Shown: positions 44,625 to 52,569, counted from the first letter of the stretch. The stretch: DNA of 64,000 nt from Hyphomonadaceae bacterium (GCA_023384105.1 JAHDXR010000007.1:124001-188000), one strand, 5' to 3'. The notes: generated by a model from the sequence alone, not told the origin. Translations and numbers: made by a program.

Positions 44625-44825
44625 CTAGCCGTAATGCTGCTTAAACCAGAGCGCCGCAACCAGGATCAGGACGGCGACGAACTGCGCCACCACCCGCATG
44701 CGCATCGCCTTGTTCGACCAGGAGCGGCCGAAGTCGCCGCCCCGGAACATGGCGTAGATGCCGAAGCACAGCACCACGAAAACGACCAGCAGGGCCGCCG
44801 GGATCAGGTAGTCGAAGAGATTCAT
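44625..44825 (-). CDS. Small twin-helix membrane protein (HIG1-like)
   Basis: The 66-residue protein has two membrane helices (about 7-28 and 43-60) separated by a short loop, MFRGGDFGRSWSNKAMRMRV, which resembles the HIG1 domain consensus with its conserved Gly and Arg. HIG1-type proteins are linked to respiratory complexes. It is the first gene before the adenosyltransferase on this strand, an order that is common in alphaproteobacteria. Confidence 0.8.
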   Translation of the reverse strand: MNLFDYLIPAALLVVFVVLCFGIYAMFRGGDFGRSWSNKAMRMRVVAQFVAVLILVAALWFKQHYG

Positions 44826-44901
44826 GTATTACAACCCTACGCCCAAGCCGGCTTTTCCGCCATGCGCCAGATCAACCCCATGGACCGCCGCGCCAACGCA
44901 A

Positions 44902-44983
44902 TATGGAGCGCCGGCGCCCCCGCCAGCATGCGCCTTATCGAACAAGCGCCGGCACTCCATAGCGGCGGCGACGCCGGCGCTCC
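44902..44983. repeat. Second paired dyad element (GGAGCGCCGGCG type)
   Basis: GGAGCGCCGGCGCC (from 44905) and GCGACGCCGGCGCTCC (ending 44983) are inverted copies in about 80 bp, with GCCGGCACTCCATAG between. The pattern resembles the GGACCGCCGG family but with a different end. ATGGACCGCCGCG at 44880 may be a half copy of the other type. It lies between two divergent genes. Confidence 0.6.
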
Positions 44984-45002
44984 GCAGCGATAGTCTTCCG
45001 AA

Positions 45003-46265
45003 ATGATCGAATCACTGCTGCTTGTCCTCGCCGTCGCCGCCATGGGCGCGGCCGCCTGGTTCGCTTACCGCTCGGCCGGGGTCGACCCGATCCGGACCGA
45101 GCGCGACCGGCTGCGCGCGGAGCTGCAGGAGGTCCGCAAGCAGAACCTCGAACTCGCCACCGGACTCGCCGCCGCCAAGGCCCAGCGCGCCGAGCGCTCG
45201 GAATCCGAGGAGGCCCGCTTCGTCGAGATCGCGACCAAGGCGCTTCAGGCCTCGCAGGCCAATTTCATGGCGCTCGCCAACGAGACGTTCGAGAAGCACA
45301 AGCAGGCCGCGCAAGGCGGGGTGAAGGAGGTGCTGACCCCGGCGCAGGAGGCGCTGAACAAGCTCGCGGCCTCGGTCGACGCGCTGGAGAAGGCGCGCTT
45401 GCAGGACAAGTCGGCGCTCAACGAGCAGGTCAGGCAGATCGTCGACGCGGTCGGCTCGACCAACAAGACCACACAAACGCTGCTGACGGCTTTGCGCGCG
45501 TCGCCGAAGATGCGCGGCCGCTGGGGCGAGCAGACGCTGCGCAACGTGCTCGAACTCGCCGGCCTCGCCGCGCACGTCGATTTCAAGGAACAGCTGTCGA
45601 CCACGGACGGCGAGGGCGCTCGCCTGCGCCCGGATGTCGTCATCAACCTGCCGGGCGACCGCTGCATCGTCGTGGACTCGAAGGTGGCGCTGTCGGGCTA
45701 TCTCGATGCGATCGAGGCCACCGACGAAGCCGCGCGCGAGGGCTTCCTCAAGAAGCACGCGCAGGAATTGCGCGGCCATGTGAAGAATCTCTCGTCCAAG
45801 TCCTATTGGGAGCACGTGCCGCGAACCGCCGATTTCGTGGTCCTGTTCGTGCCCGGCGAGAATTTCCTCGCCGCCGCCGCCGAACGCGATCCCAGCCTGT
45901 TCGAGGATGCGTTTCAGCAGCGGGTGATCATCACCACGCCGTCGACGATGGTGGCGCTGGCGAAGTCGGTTGCGTACGGCTGGCGCCAGGAGCAGAGCGC
46001 CAAGAACGCGCAGGAGATCGCCGAACTCGGCCGCGAACTCTATCGCCGCATGGGCGCGATGGTGGAGAAGATGGCCAAGGTCGGCAATTCGATCGAGGCG
46101 TCGGTCAGGACCTACAACGAACTGGTCGGCTCGGTTGAGGGGCGGCTGCTGCCGCAAACGCGCCGGTTCAAGGAACTCGGCGCGGCGGACGGCGACGAGA
46201 TCGCCGCGCCGAAGCAGATCGAAACCGCCGCCCGGCAGCTCCAGCCGCCCGAACCGCTCGAATGA
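45003..46265 (+). CDS. rmuC: DNA recombination protein RmuC
   Basis: The 420-residue protein has a short N-terminal membrane anchor (about 2-20), a coiled coil (about 30-115: RLRAELQEVRKQNLELATGL, LNKLAASVDALEKARL), and then the RmuC nuclease-like domain: RGRWGEQTLRNVLELAGLAAHVDF, RLRPDVVINLPGDRCIVVDSKVALSGYLDAIEATDE and DFVVLFVPGENFLAAAAERDP. RmuC limits inversions at short repeats. Short dyad repeats are abundant in this genome. Confidence 0.94.
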   Translation: MIESLLLVLAVAAMGAAAWFAYRSAGVDPIRTERDRLRAELQEVRKQNLELATGLAAAKAQRAERSESEEARFVEIATKALQASQANFMALANETFEKHKQAAQGGVKEVLTPAQEALNKLAASVDALEKARLQDKSALNEQVRQIVDAVGSTNKTTQTLLTALRASPKMRGRWGEQTLRNVLELAGLAAHVDFKEQLSTTDGEGARLRPDVVINLPGDRCIVVDSKVALSGYLDAIEATDEAAREGFLKKHAQELRGHVKNLSSKSYWEHVPRTADFVVLFVPGENFLAAAAERDPSLFEDAFQQRVIITTPSTMVALAKSVAYGWRQEQSAKNAQEIAELGRELYRRMGAMVEKMAKVGNSIEASVRTYNELVGSVEGRLLPQTRRFKELGAADGDEIAAPKQIETAARQLQPPEPLE

Positions 46266-46268
46266 ATT

Positions 46269-46370
46269 GTCATCCTGGGGCTCGCGAAGCGAGAGCCCAG
46301 GACCCAGGGGCAAACGACACGCCGGCGGCCCCTGGATCCTGGGCTCGCACTGCGTGCGCCCCAGGATGAC
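46269..46370. repeat. Nested inverted repeat (TCATCCTGGGG type)
   Basis: GTCATCCTGGGG (46269-46280) pairs with CCCCAGGATGAC (46359-46370). Inside, GAGCCCAGGACCCAGGGGC (46293-46311) pairs with its copy at 46327-46345 with one mismatch. It lies between the convergent rmuC and arfB genes and may end both transcripts. Related TCATTCCGG repeats occur at 48702 and 54501. Confidence 0.8.
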
Positions 46371-46393
46371 GCAGCCCGGCGCGGCCGCGGCGG

Positions 46394-46816
46394 TCAATCC
46401 TCGTCCCGCACCCGTCCGCGTCTGGCCTTCACGTCGCTGCGCCGCGCCTTGCCTTCGAGCCGCTTTTCCTTCACCGCGCGCGGCACTTTGGTTTTCTTGC
46501 GCGGCTTGGGCCGGTGCGTCGCCTGTTCCACCAGCGCCACCAGCCGCGCCAGCGCCTCGGCGCGGTTGCGCTCCTGGGTGCGGTGTTCGTCGGCGCGCAG
46601 CACGATCTCGCCGTCGAGCGTGAGCCTGCGCCCGGCCAGCTTCTCCAGCCGCGCGCGCACGTCGTCCGGCAGTTGCGTGTAGCCGTTCAGGGTGAAGCGC
46701 AGCTCCACCGCCGTCGACACCTTGTTGACGTTCTGTCCGCCCGGCCCGGCCGCGCGGATGAAGCGCTCCTCGAGGTCGCGCTCGTCGATCGAGAGGGCGG
46801 GCGTCACCGGAATCAT
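46394..46816 (-). CDS. arfB: Peptidyl-tRNA hydrolase ArfB (YaeJ)
   Basis: The 140-residue protein has a release-factor domain with the catalytic GGQ at 26-28 (RAAGPGGQNVNKVSTAVELRF), followed by ARLEKLAGRRLTLDGEIVLRADEHRTQERNR and a basic tail (RPKPRKKTKVPRAVKEKRLEGK) that enters the mRNA channel. ArfB rescues stalled ribosomes without a stop codon. The start at 46816 is consistent with the family N-terminus (IPVTPALSI). Confidence 0.95.
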   Translation of the reverse strand: MIPVTPALSIDERDLEERFIRAAGPGGQNVNKVSTAVELRFTLNGYTQLPDDVRARLEKLAGRRLTLDGEIVLRADEHRTQERNRAEALARLVALVEQATHRPKPRKKTKVPRAVKEKRLEGKARRSDVKARRGRVRDED

Positions 46817-46845
46817 GCGCGTCAGGTGTACTCCCCGGCGCGGAA

Positions 46846-46880
46846 AGCTGATACCTGACACCCGACACCTGATGCCTCGG
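46846..46880. repeat. Heptad tandem repeat (ACCTGAC type)
   Basis: Five 7-mers in register: AGCTGAT, ACCTGAC, ACCCGAC, ACCTGAT, GCCTCGG. GTCAGGT at 46821-46827 is an inverted copy. The related run at 49739-49773 reads on the other strand. It overlaps the leader of the methyltransferase gene. Confidence 0.55.
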
Positions 46881-46891
46881 GAGGGAACGAG

Positions 46892-47656
46892 ATGCGGAAG
46901 CTGCTGGCGGGACTGGGGATTGCGTTGTTCATCGGCGCCTGCGCGGGCGGGGCGGTTCCCGGGCTGATGATGGCCGCGCCCGTCACGCCGACGTCCGCGA
47001 ACGTCGCGGCCGCCGTCGCCGATGCGCGCCGCCCCGAGGCCGACCGCGAACGCGACGCGCTGCGCCATCCGGCCGAGATCATCGCCTTCACCGGCGTCCA
47101 GCCCGGTTGGCGCGTCGCCGACATCGGTCCGGGCGGGGGCTATTACACGCGGCTGTTCTCCGTCGCCGTCGGTCCGAGCGGGCGCGTCTATGGCGTCGAC
47201 CGCGCCGGCACGCCGGAGCGTCCGCGCCCGCTGACGGCGTTCGCCGGCGAATACGCCAACGTCGCCCACCTCACCGACGGCTACGCCGACTGGAGCATCG
47301 CCGAACCGCTCGATGCGATCTTCATTTCGCAAATCTACCATGACTTCTACCTGCCCCAGCTCGCCCTCGACGTGCCGGCGCTGAACCGCAAGATGTACGA
47401 GGTGCTGAAGCCGGGCGGCGTGCTCGTCGTCATCGATCACGCCGCCGCGCCCGGCGCCGACATCGCCGTCACCGGCACGCTCCACCGCATCGATCGCGCG
47501 CAGGTGGTGCGCGATCTCGCCGCCGCCGGCTTCGTCCTCGACGCCGAAAGCGAGGTGCTGCGCAACCCCGAGGACGATCACAGCCTGCGCGTGTTCGAAG
47601 GCGACATCCGCGGCCGCACCGATCAGTTCGTGCTGCGCTTCCGCCGGCCGCATTAG
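46892..47656 (+). CDS. Exported SAM methyltransferase-like lipoprotein
   Basis: The start follows GGGAGGGAACG. The 254-residue protein has a leader MRKLLAGLGIALFIGACAGG with a lipobox at Cys17, then a methyltransferase-like fold: VADIGPGGGYYTRLFSVAVGPSGRVYGVD is the SAM-binding loop, and MYEVLKPGGVLVVIDHAAAPG and VLDAESEVLRNPEDDHSLRVF follow. Such proteins are known in alphaproteobacteria as exported methyltransferase-like proteins, but SAM is cytoplasmic, so the periplasmic activity is unclear. Confidence 0.8.
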   Translation: MRKLLAGLGIALFIGACAGGAVPGLMMAAPVTPTSANVAAAVADARRPEADRERDALRHPAEIIAFTGVQPGWRVADIGPGGGYYTRLFSVAVGPSGRVYGVDRAGTPERPRPLTAFAGEYANVAHLTDGYADWSIAEPLDAIFISQIYHDFYLPQLALDVPALNRKMYEVLKPGGVLVVIDHAAAPGADIAVTGTLHRIDRAQVVRDLAAAGFVLDAESEVLRNPEDDHSLRVFEGDIRGRTDQFVLRFRRPH

Positions 47657-47667
47657 CTAGGGGGGCT

Positions 47668-47774
47668 CGGGATTGGGTTTTGGGGAAGCGGAGCGCGTTT
47701 CTCGCATGCTCGACAGGCTTCACATCCGTCTCAAAGAACCGCAACCGTAACCCAATCCCTAATCCCTAATCCCG
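47668..47774. repeat. Inverted heptad repeats (GGGATTG type)
   Basis: GGGATTGGGTT (47669-47679) is a perfect inverted copy of AACCCAATCCC (47749-47759), which is followed by AATCCCT and AATCCCG in register. The repeat spans the gap between the methyltransferase and nudC. A similar run of CCCCAAC, CCCCAGT, CCCCAAT is found at 48808-48835. Confidence 0.6.
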
Positions 47775-47789
47775 ACCGCGATCCCGCAC

Positions 47790-48698
47790 ATGCTGAAGCC
47801 GCACAACCCCAACGCCTTCACCCGCTCGCCGCTCGATCGCGCCGGCCATCACCGGCGCGACAAGGCGTGGCTTGAAGATGCGTGGAAAGCGGAGACGACG
47901 CTGCTGATCCCGTTCAACCAGCAGCGGCCGTTCGTGACGGAGGAGAACGGCGTGGTCGCGCCCGGCTGGCTCGGGGCGCACGCCCGCGCCGGCGTCGCCG
48001 GCCCGAACGCGCGCTGGCTGTTCCTCGGCCTCGACGCCGCGGGCGCGGCGCGCTTCGCCATCGACGCCGACGATCCCGCCAAGCTCGAAGGCCTCGGCCG
48101 CTTCGACGATCTGCGCGCGCTTGGGGCTCGCCTCTCGCGCGACGATCTCGCCATCCTCGGCCCCGCCAAGGCGGTGTTCGAGTGGCACGTGAAGAACGGC
48201 TATTGCGCCAATTGCGGCGCGCCGACGCTGATCGTGGAAGCCGGCTGGAAGCGCCAATGCCCGATCTGCTCGGCCGAGCATTTCCCGCGTGTCGATCCGG
48301 TCTGCATCATGCTGCCGACCTTCGGCGACAAATGCTTCCTCGGCCGTCAGCGCGCCTGGCCGCGCGGCATGCATTCCGCGCTCGCCGGCTTCATCGAGCC
48401 GGGCGAGCCGATCGAGGAAGCGGTCGCGCGCGAGACGTTGGAGGAGGCGGGCTTGCGCGTGCGCGAGGTGCGCATGCACTCGACGCAGCCCTGGCCGTTT
48501 CCGCATTCGCTGATGATCGGCGTTCTCTGCGAGGTCGAGAACGACGACGAAACCGTCGACACGTTCGAACTCGAAAGCGGCCGCTGGTTCACCCGCGAGG
48601 AAGCCAGGCTGCTGATCGCCGCCAAACACCCCGACGCCTTCTGCCCCCCGCCGTTCGCCATCGCGCATCAGCTGCTGAAGACCTGGGCCGAAAGCTAA
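47790..48698 (+). CDS. nudC: NAD(+) diphosphatase / RNA decapping Nudix enzyme
   Basis: The 302-residue protein has an N-terminal domain, a zinc ribbon (CANCG at about 136 and CPIC), the Nudix box GFIEPGEPIEEAVARETLEEAGL (about 197-219) and the NudC signature STQPWPFPHSLMIG. NudC cleaves NAD to NMN and AMP and removes NAD caps from RNA in the cytoplasm. The start at 47790 gives a normal length. It is convergent with the CDF exporter. Confidence 0.95.
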   Translation: MLKPHNPNAFTRSPLDRAGHHRRDKAWLEDAWKAETTLLIPFNQQRPFVTEENGVVAPGWLGAHARAGVAGPNARWLFLGLDAAGAARFAIDADDPAKLEGLGRFDDLRALGARLSRDDLAILGPAKAVFEWHVKNGYCANCGAPTLIVEAGWKRQCPICSAEHFPRVDPVCIMLPTFGDKCFLGRQRAWPRGMHSALAGFIEPGEPIEEAVARETLEEAGLRVREVRMHSTQPWPFPHSLMIGVLCEVENDDETVDTFELESGRWFTREEARLLIAAKHPDAFCPPPFAIAHQLLKTWAES

Positions 48699-48701
48699 GC
48701 G

Positions 48702-48755
48702 CCGAGTCATTCCGGGTCTCCGGCGCGTTCCGCGCCTCCGCCCGGAATGACTCGG
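48702..48755. repeat. Inverted repeat (TCATTCCGG type)
   Basis: CCGAGTCATTCCGGG (48702-48716) pairs perfectly with CCCGGAATGACTCGG (48741-48755), with GGCGCG/CGCGCC inside. It begins 4 bases after nudC and probably ends both nudC and the convergent exporter transcript. GGCGGTCCAT (48758-48767), a partial end of the GGACCGCCGG repeat, follows. Confidence 0.7.
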
Positions 48756-48807
48756 TTGGCGGTCCATAGGGTGCTGCATATGGCGCGGCCGCACCGCCGC
48801 GCGACCT

Positions 48808-48835
48808 CCCCAACCCCCAGTCCCCAATCCCGTCT
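48808..48835. repeat. Heptad tandem repeat (CCCCAAT type)
   Basis: Four 7-mers, CCCCAAC, CCCCAGT, CCCCAAT and CCCGTCT, run into the end of the exporter gene. The pattern matches the run at 47749-47774. Confidence 0.5.
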
Positions 48836-49736
48836 AATGGCACTCCGCGCATTCGTCCCGCTGCGCGCGCTCCACCTGCAGCGTCACGTGCCTGATGCCG
48901 AAGCGATGCGCGAGCGCGTCGGTGACGCCGGCGAGGAACGCATCGTCGCCGCCCTCGGGCCGCACCAGATGCGCCGTCAGCGCCGGCTTGGCCGCGCCCA
49001 TCGCCCACACGTGCAGATCGTGCACCGCGGTCACGCCGGCCTGGCCGGCGAGAAACGCGCGCACCTCGGCGACATCGATATGCGCCGGCGCCGCGTCGAG
49101 CGTGAGATCGAGCGACTCGCGCAGGAGCCCCCACGTGCCCCAGAGAATGAGCGCGACCACGCCGATCGAAATCGCCGGATCGATCCAGTCGAGCCCGGTG
49201 AACCAGATCGCCGCGCCCGCGACGATCACCGCCGCCGATACGCCCGCATCGGCCAGCATGTGCAGGTAAGCCCCGCGCACGTTCACGTCCTCCTTGCGCC
49301 CGGCCAGGAACAGCATCGCCGTCGCGCCGTTGATCAGCACGCCGACCGTCGCCACCGCCATGACGAAGCCGGCCTCGATCGGTTCGGGCGCATAGAAGCG
49401 GCGCACCGCCTCCCACAGGATGCCGCCGCACGCGATCAGCAGCACCAGCGCGTTCGCCAGCGCCGCCAGCACCGTCGCCTTGGAGAAGCCGTAGGTGCGC
49501 TGCTCGCTCGCCTGCTGCTTCGCCAGCCACGCCGCGCCGCCGGCGAGGGCGAGGCCGAGAACGTCGGAAAGGTTGTGCGTCGCGTCCGAAAGCAGCGCCG
49601 TCGAGTTGGCCAGAAAGCCTGCCGCCGTTTCCACCGCGACGAAGCCGAGGTTCAGCGCGATGGCGATTGTATAACGTTTGTCGGAAGGTTCGGGATGGTG
49701 ATGCGCGTGATCGTGACGATGATCGTGGGCGTGCAT
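48834..49736 (-). CDS. Cation diffusion facilitator (zinc/cobalt exporter)
   Basis: The start at MHAHDHRHDHAHHHPEP gives 300 residues with a His-rich metal-collecting N-terminus. Six membrane segments follow, with ALLSDATHNLSDVLGLAL and AYLHMLADAGVSAAVIV supplying the HxxxD metal sites of helices 2 and 5. The C-terminal domain (about 210-298) has HDLHVWAMG, typical of ZitB/CzcD-type proteins. It exports Zn(II) or similar ions from the cytoplasm. A secreted hypothetical protein precedes it on the same strand. Confidence 0.93.
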   Translation of the reverse strand: MHAHDHRHDHAHHHPEPSDKRYTIAIALNLGFVAVETAAGFLANSTALLSDATHNLSDVLGLALAGGAAWLAKQQASEQRTYGFSKATVLAALANALVLLIACGGILWEAVRRFYAPEPIEAGFVMAVATVGVLINGATAMLFLAGRKEDVNVRGAYLHMLADAGVSAAVIVAGAAIWFTGLDWIDPAISIGVVALILWGTWGLLRESLDLTLDAAPAHIDVAEVRAFLAGQAGVTAVHDLHVWAMGAAKPALTAHLVRPEGGDDAFLAGVTDALAHRFGIRHVTLQVERAQRDECAECH

Positions 49737-49738
49737 GC

Positions 49739-49773
49739 GCGCAGGTGTCAGGCGTCGGGCGCCAAGTGTCAAG
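49739..49773. repeat. Heptad tandem repeat (TGTCAGG type)
   Basis: GCGCAGG, TGTCAGG, CGTCGGG, CGCCAAG and TGTCAAG recur every seven bases. This is the reverse-strand form of the run at 46846-46880. It lies in the 52-bp gap before the metal exporter. Confidence 0.55.
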
Positions 49774-49788
49774 GTACGCCGCTGACGC

Positions 49789-50265
49789 CTACAATGGCAT
49801 GAAGATCACGCGCCCGCCGCGCTCCGCGGCGATGGTGCGCGCGACGCGGCAATCGCTTTCTTCCGGCTGCGCTTCCGGCGCGAGCCCGTCGATCCAGGCG
49901 CGGCAATAGCCGCGGCGCGGCAGCGCGCTTGCCGGCACGCCGGTAAAATCGTTGCGGCCCTCATAGCGCGCCGCTTCGACGACGCCCGCATGCGTGGCTT
50001 GCAGCACCACGCCGCCCCAGCGCTGCGCGATCCAGTGCGCGTGCTCGCACTCCATCGCCGCCGGCTGGTTCCGGTCCGGCAGGGCGTCGTAGTGGATGCG
50101 GCATTGGCCTGCGCCGAGTTCGGCATACGACGCGGACGCCGCCACGGAGACGGCGTGCGGTTGCGCCGGCGCGGCGGCGTGGTCTTCGCGCAGCGCCAGC
50201 CCCGAGCCCGCCAGCATCGCCAGCGAGAACGCTGTGGCCAAACCGGAGGCGGCTAACTTCGTCAT
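49789..50265 (-). CDS. Secreted hypothetical protein upstream of CDF exporter
   Basis: The 158-residue protein has a signal peptide ([22 protein letters not shown]) and an exported domain with four Cys in [37 protein letters not shown] and ESDCRVART, likely disulfide-bonded. The CEHAHW segment could bind a metal, but that is speculative. No family is recognised. It is 52 bp upstream of the CDF gene on the same strand. A 24-bp perfect palindrome lies 73 bp upstream of its start. Confidence 0.65.
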   Translation of the reverse strand: MTKLAASGLATAFSLAMLAGSGLALREDHAAAPAQPHAVSVAASASYAELGAGQCRIHYDALPDRNQPAAMECEHAHWIAQRWGGVVLQATHAGVVEAARYEGRNDFTGVPASALPRRGYCRAWIDGLAPEAQPEESDCRVARTIAAERGGRVIFMPL

Positions 50266-50337
50266 GGCTCCTGAAACTCCCCGCGGCCAGGCGCTGTTTC
50301 CTGATCGCTGGATGAATGTAGGCGGCGGTTTGGATGC

Positions 50338-50361
50338 GCGGCGTGACCATGGTCACGCCGC
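50338..50361. promoter_or_regulatory. 24-bp perfect palindrome, operator candidate
   Basis: Each half reads GCGGCGTGACCA, with no spacer, centred on CCATGG. It is 73-96 bases upstream of the secreted protein that precedes the CDF exporter. A perfect dyad of this length is unusual and could be a regulator site or a repeat end. The regulator is unknown. Confidence 0.5.
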
Positions 50362-50369
50362 AACACCCT

Positions 50370-50501
50370 ATGGACCGCCGGCGTCCCGCCGGCCTGCGCG
50401 AACATTCGGGAACGAGGAGGAGCGCGCGCTTCCGGCTCCCCGCATAGGGCGCAAGTCCCTTTTAGAAGGCGGCGCGGGCCGGCGGGACGCCGGCGGTCCA
50501 T
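50370..50501. repeat. Paired REP-like dyad element, copy 2
   Basis: ATGGACCGCCGGCGTCCCG (50370-50388) and its inverted copy ending CGCCGGCGGTCCAT (50488-50501) frame a unique middle of about 80 bp. Both ends fold as GCCGGCG-GGA-CGCCGGC hairpins. Confidence 0.8.
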
Positions 50502-50530
50502 AGCGGCGCTGACGTGGATGGGCGGAGAAA

Positions 50531-50559
50531 GGGCGCGGCGTCTGTGCGACGCCGCGCCC
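50531..50559 (-). terminator. Intrinsic terminator of nrdA
   Basis: GGGCGCGGCGTC (50531-50542) pairs perfectly with GACGCCGCGCCC (50548-50559) around TGTGC. Read on the minus strand it is followed by TTTCTCC and lies 35 bases after the nrdA stop. Confidence 0.75.
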
Positions 50560-50594
50560 GGGGATGCGTCCAACCTGATCCGACACTCAGCGTG

Positions 50595-52469
50595 CTACTG
50601 GCACGCGAGGCATTCCTCGTAATCGGTGCGCTCGGCCGGCATGGTCGGCGCTTCGGCGGCTTCGCTCTTGCCTTCGTCGCCGGCGAAGCCCGCGCGCTGC
50701 ACCGACTTCGAACGGCAATAATAGAGGCTCTTCACGCCGCGCTCCCACGCCATCCAGTGCAGCATGTGCAGATCCCACTTATCGACGTCGCCCGGCAGGA
50801 AGATGTTGAGCGATTGCGACTGGCAGATCAGCGGCGTGCGGTCGGCGGCGAGTTCGACGATCCAGCGCTGATCGATCTCGAACGCGGTCTTGAACACGTC
50901 CTTCTCGTCTTCGGTCAGGAAGTCGAGATGCTGCACCGAGCCTTCCTTCTTCAGGATCGAGCTCCACACCGCCTCGGTGTTCTTGCCTTTCTCTTCGAGC
51001 AGCTCTTCGAGATAGGGGTTCTTCACCGCGAACGAGCCCGAGAGCGTCTTGTGTGTGTAGATGTTGGCCGGGATCGGCTCCACGCCCGCGCTCGTGCCGC
51101 CGCAGATGATCGAGATCGACGCCGTCGGCGCGATCGCGAGCTTGTGCGAGAAGCGCGCCATCACGCCCGCTTCCTGCGCATCGGGGCAGGCGCCGCGCTC
51201 CTGCGCCAGCTTCACCGAAGCGGCGTCGGCGCCGCGGCGGATGTGGCGGAAGATGCGGTTGTTCCACACCTTCGCCATGGCCGATTCCATCGACACGCCC
51301 TGCTTTTGCAGGAACGAGTGGAAGCCCATCAGCCCCAAGCCCACCGAGCGTTCGCGCATGGCGGCGTACACCGCGCGCTCCATTTCCGGCGGCGCGCGCT
51401 GGATGAAGTCCTCCAGCACGTTGTCGAGGAAGCGGAACACGTCCTCGAGGAAGTGCGGCTCGTTCTCCCACTCGTTGAACGTCTCGGCGTTGAGCGAGGA
51501 GAGGCAGCACACCGCCGTGCGCTCGCGCCCGTTATGGTCCATGCCGGTGTGCAGCATGATTTCCGAGCACAGATTCGACTGGCGCACCTTGAGGCCGAGC
51601 TTCTTCTGGTGGCTCGGCATCGCCTTGTTCACGGTGTCGGAGAAGATGATGTAGGGCTCGCCGGTCTGCAGCCTGAGCTCCAGGATCTTCTGCCACAGCT
51701 TGCGCGCGTTCACGTGCTTCAGCGGCTCGTTGTTCTTCGGGCTCCTGAGCGCGAACGGCAGGTCGTCGCGCACCGCGATCATGAACTCGTCGGTGATGTT
51801 GATGCCGTGGTGGAGGTTGAGGCTCTTCCGGTTGAAGTCGCCGGCCGGTTTGCGGATTTCGAGGAATTCCTCGATCTCGGGGTGGTGGACGTCGAGATAG
51901 ACCGCCGCCGAGCCGCGCCGCAGCGAGCCCTGAGAGATCGCCAGCGTCAGGCTGTCCATCACCCGGATGAACGGGATGATGCCGGACGTCTGCCCGTTCT
52001 GGCCGACCTTTTCGCCGATGGAACGGACGCCGCCCCAGTACGTGCCGATGCCGCCGCCGTTGGACGCCAGCCACACGTTCTCGTTCCACGTATCCATGAT
52101 GCCGTCGAGGCTGTCGCCGACCGCATTCAAGAAACACGAGATCGGCAATCCGCGTTCGGCGCCGCCGTTGGAAAGGACGGGGGTGGCGGGCATGAACCAG
52201 AGCTTGGAGATGTAGTCGTAGATGCGCTGGGCGTGGCCGATGTCGTCGGCGAACGCGGTGGCGACGCGCGCGAACATGTCCTGGAAGCTTTCGCCCGGCA
52301 GCAGGTAGCGGTCCTGCAGCGTGGTCTTGCCGAACGCGGTGAGCAGCGCGTCGCGGCTCGGGTCCGTAACGACCTTCTCGACCACCTTCAGCGGACGGAG
52401 CGGCTTCGGCTTGCCGCGATGGACCTCGCCCATGCGGTGAACGCCTGCTTTTTCCGCCCGTGCCTGCAT
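50595..52469 (-). CDS. nrdA: Ribonucleoside-diphosphate reductase alpha subunit
   Basis: The 624-residue protein has the class I core: SNGGAERGLPISCFLNAV with the first active-site Cys, QSNLCSEIMLHTG with the thiyl Cys, ERTAVCCLSSLNAETFNEW and PTASISIICGGTSAGVEPIPANIY near the barrel. The C-terminal tail ends EECLACQ, the Cys pair reduced by thioredoxin. No ATP-cone is present at the N-terminus. The start at 52469 has a weak ribosome site and an ATG 12 codons later is possible. The beta subunit is not in the window. NrdR-like boxes lie upstream. Confidence 0.94.
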   Translation of the reverse strand: MQARAEKAGVHRMGEVHRGKPKPLRPLKVVEKVVTDPSRDALLTAFGKTTLQDRYLLPGESFQDMFARVATAFADDIGHAQRIYDYISKLWFMPATPVLSNGGAERGLPISCFLNAVGDSLDGIMDTWNENVWLASNGGGIGTYWGGVRSIGEKVGQNGQTSGIIPFIRVMDSLTLAISQGSLRRGSAAVYLDVHHPEIEEFLEIRKPAGDFNRKSLNLHHGINITDEFMIAVRDDLPFALRSPKNNEPLKHVNARKLWQKILELRLQTGEPYIIFSDTVNKAMPSHQKKLGLKVRQSNLCSEIMLHTGMDHNGRERTAVCCLSSLNAETFNEWENEPHFLEDVFRFLDNVLEDFIQRAPPEMERAVYAAMRERSVGLGLMGFHSFLQKQGVSMESAMAKVWNNRIFRHIRRGADAASVKLAQERGACPDAQEAGVMARFSHKLAIAPTASISIICGGTSAGVEPIPANIYTHKTLSGSFAVKNPYLEELLEEKGKNTEAVWSSILKKEGSVQHLDFLTEDEKDVFKTAFEIDQRWIVELAADRTPLICQSQSLNIFLPGDVDKWDLHMLHWMAWERGVKSLYYCRSKSVQRAGFAGDEGKSEAAEAPTMPAERTDYEECLACQ

Positions 52470-52521
52470 TGCTTCGCCCCAGATTTAGCTCTGTGTTAAT
52501 CCGACTCGGTTCCAGCCCAAA

Positions 52522-52569
52522 CCACATGCTCTTGGGCCGCGCTGCGAACCGTACCGCTATATGTAGTGA
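52522..52569 (-). promoter_or_regulatory. Pair of NrdR-box-like sites upstream of nrdA
   Basis: The near site (52522-52537) reads CCACATGCTCTTGGGC and the far one (52554-52569) CCGCTATATGTAGTGA. Against acaCwAtATaTwGtgt the far box matches 9 of the 10 core bases, and the near box about 6 of 10. The cores start at 52525 and 52557, 32 bases apart, which is the three-turn spacing of NrdR pairs. They lie 53-100 bases upstream of the nrdA start. Confidence 0.6.

Larger units (their letters stand above)
50266..50594. other. 329-bp gap with palindrome, repeat and terminator
   Basis: The gap between the secreted protein and nrdA contains a perfect palindrome (50338-50361), a paired REP-like element (50370-50501) and a terminator (50531-50559), all listed separately. 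I find no gene in it. Confidence 0.7.
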
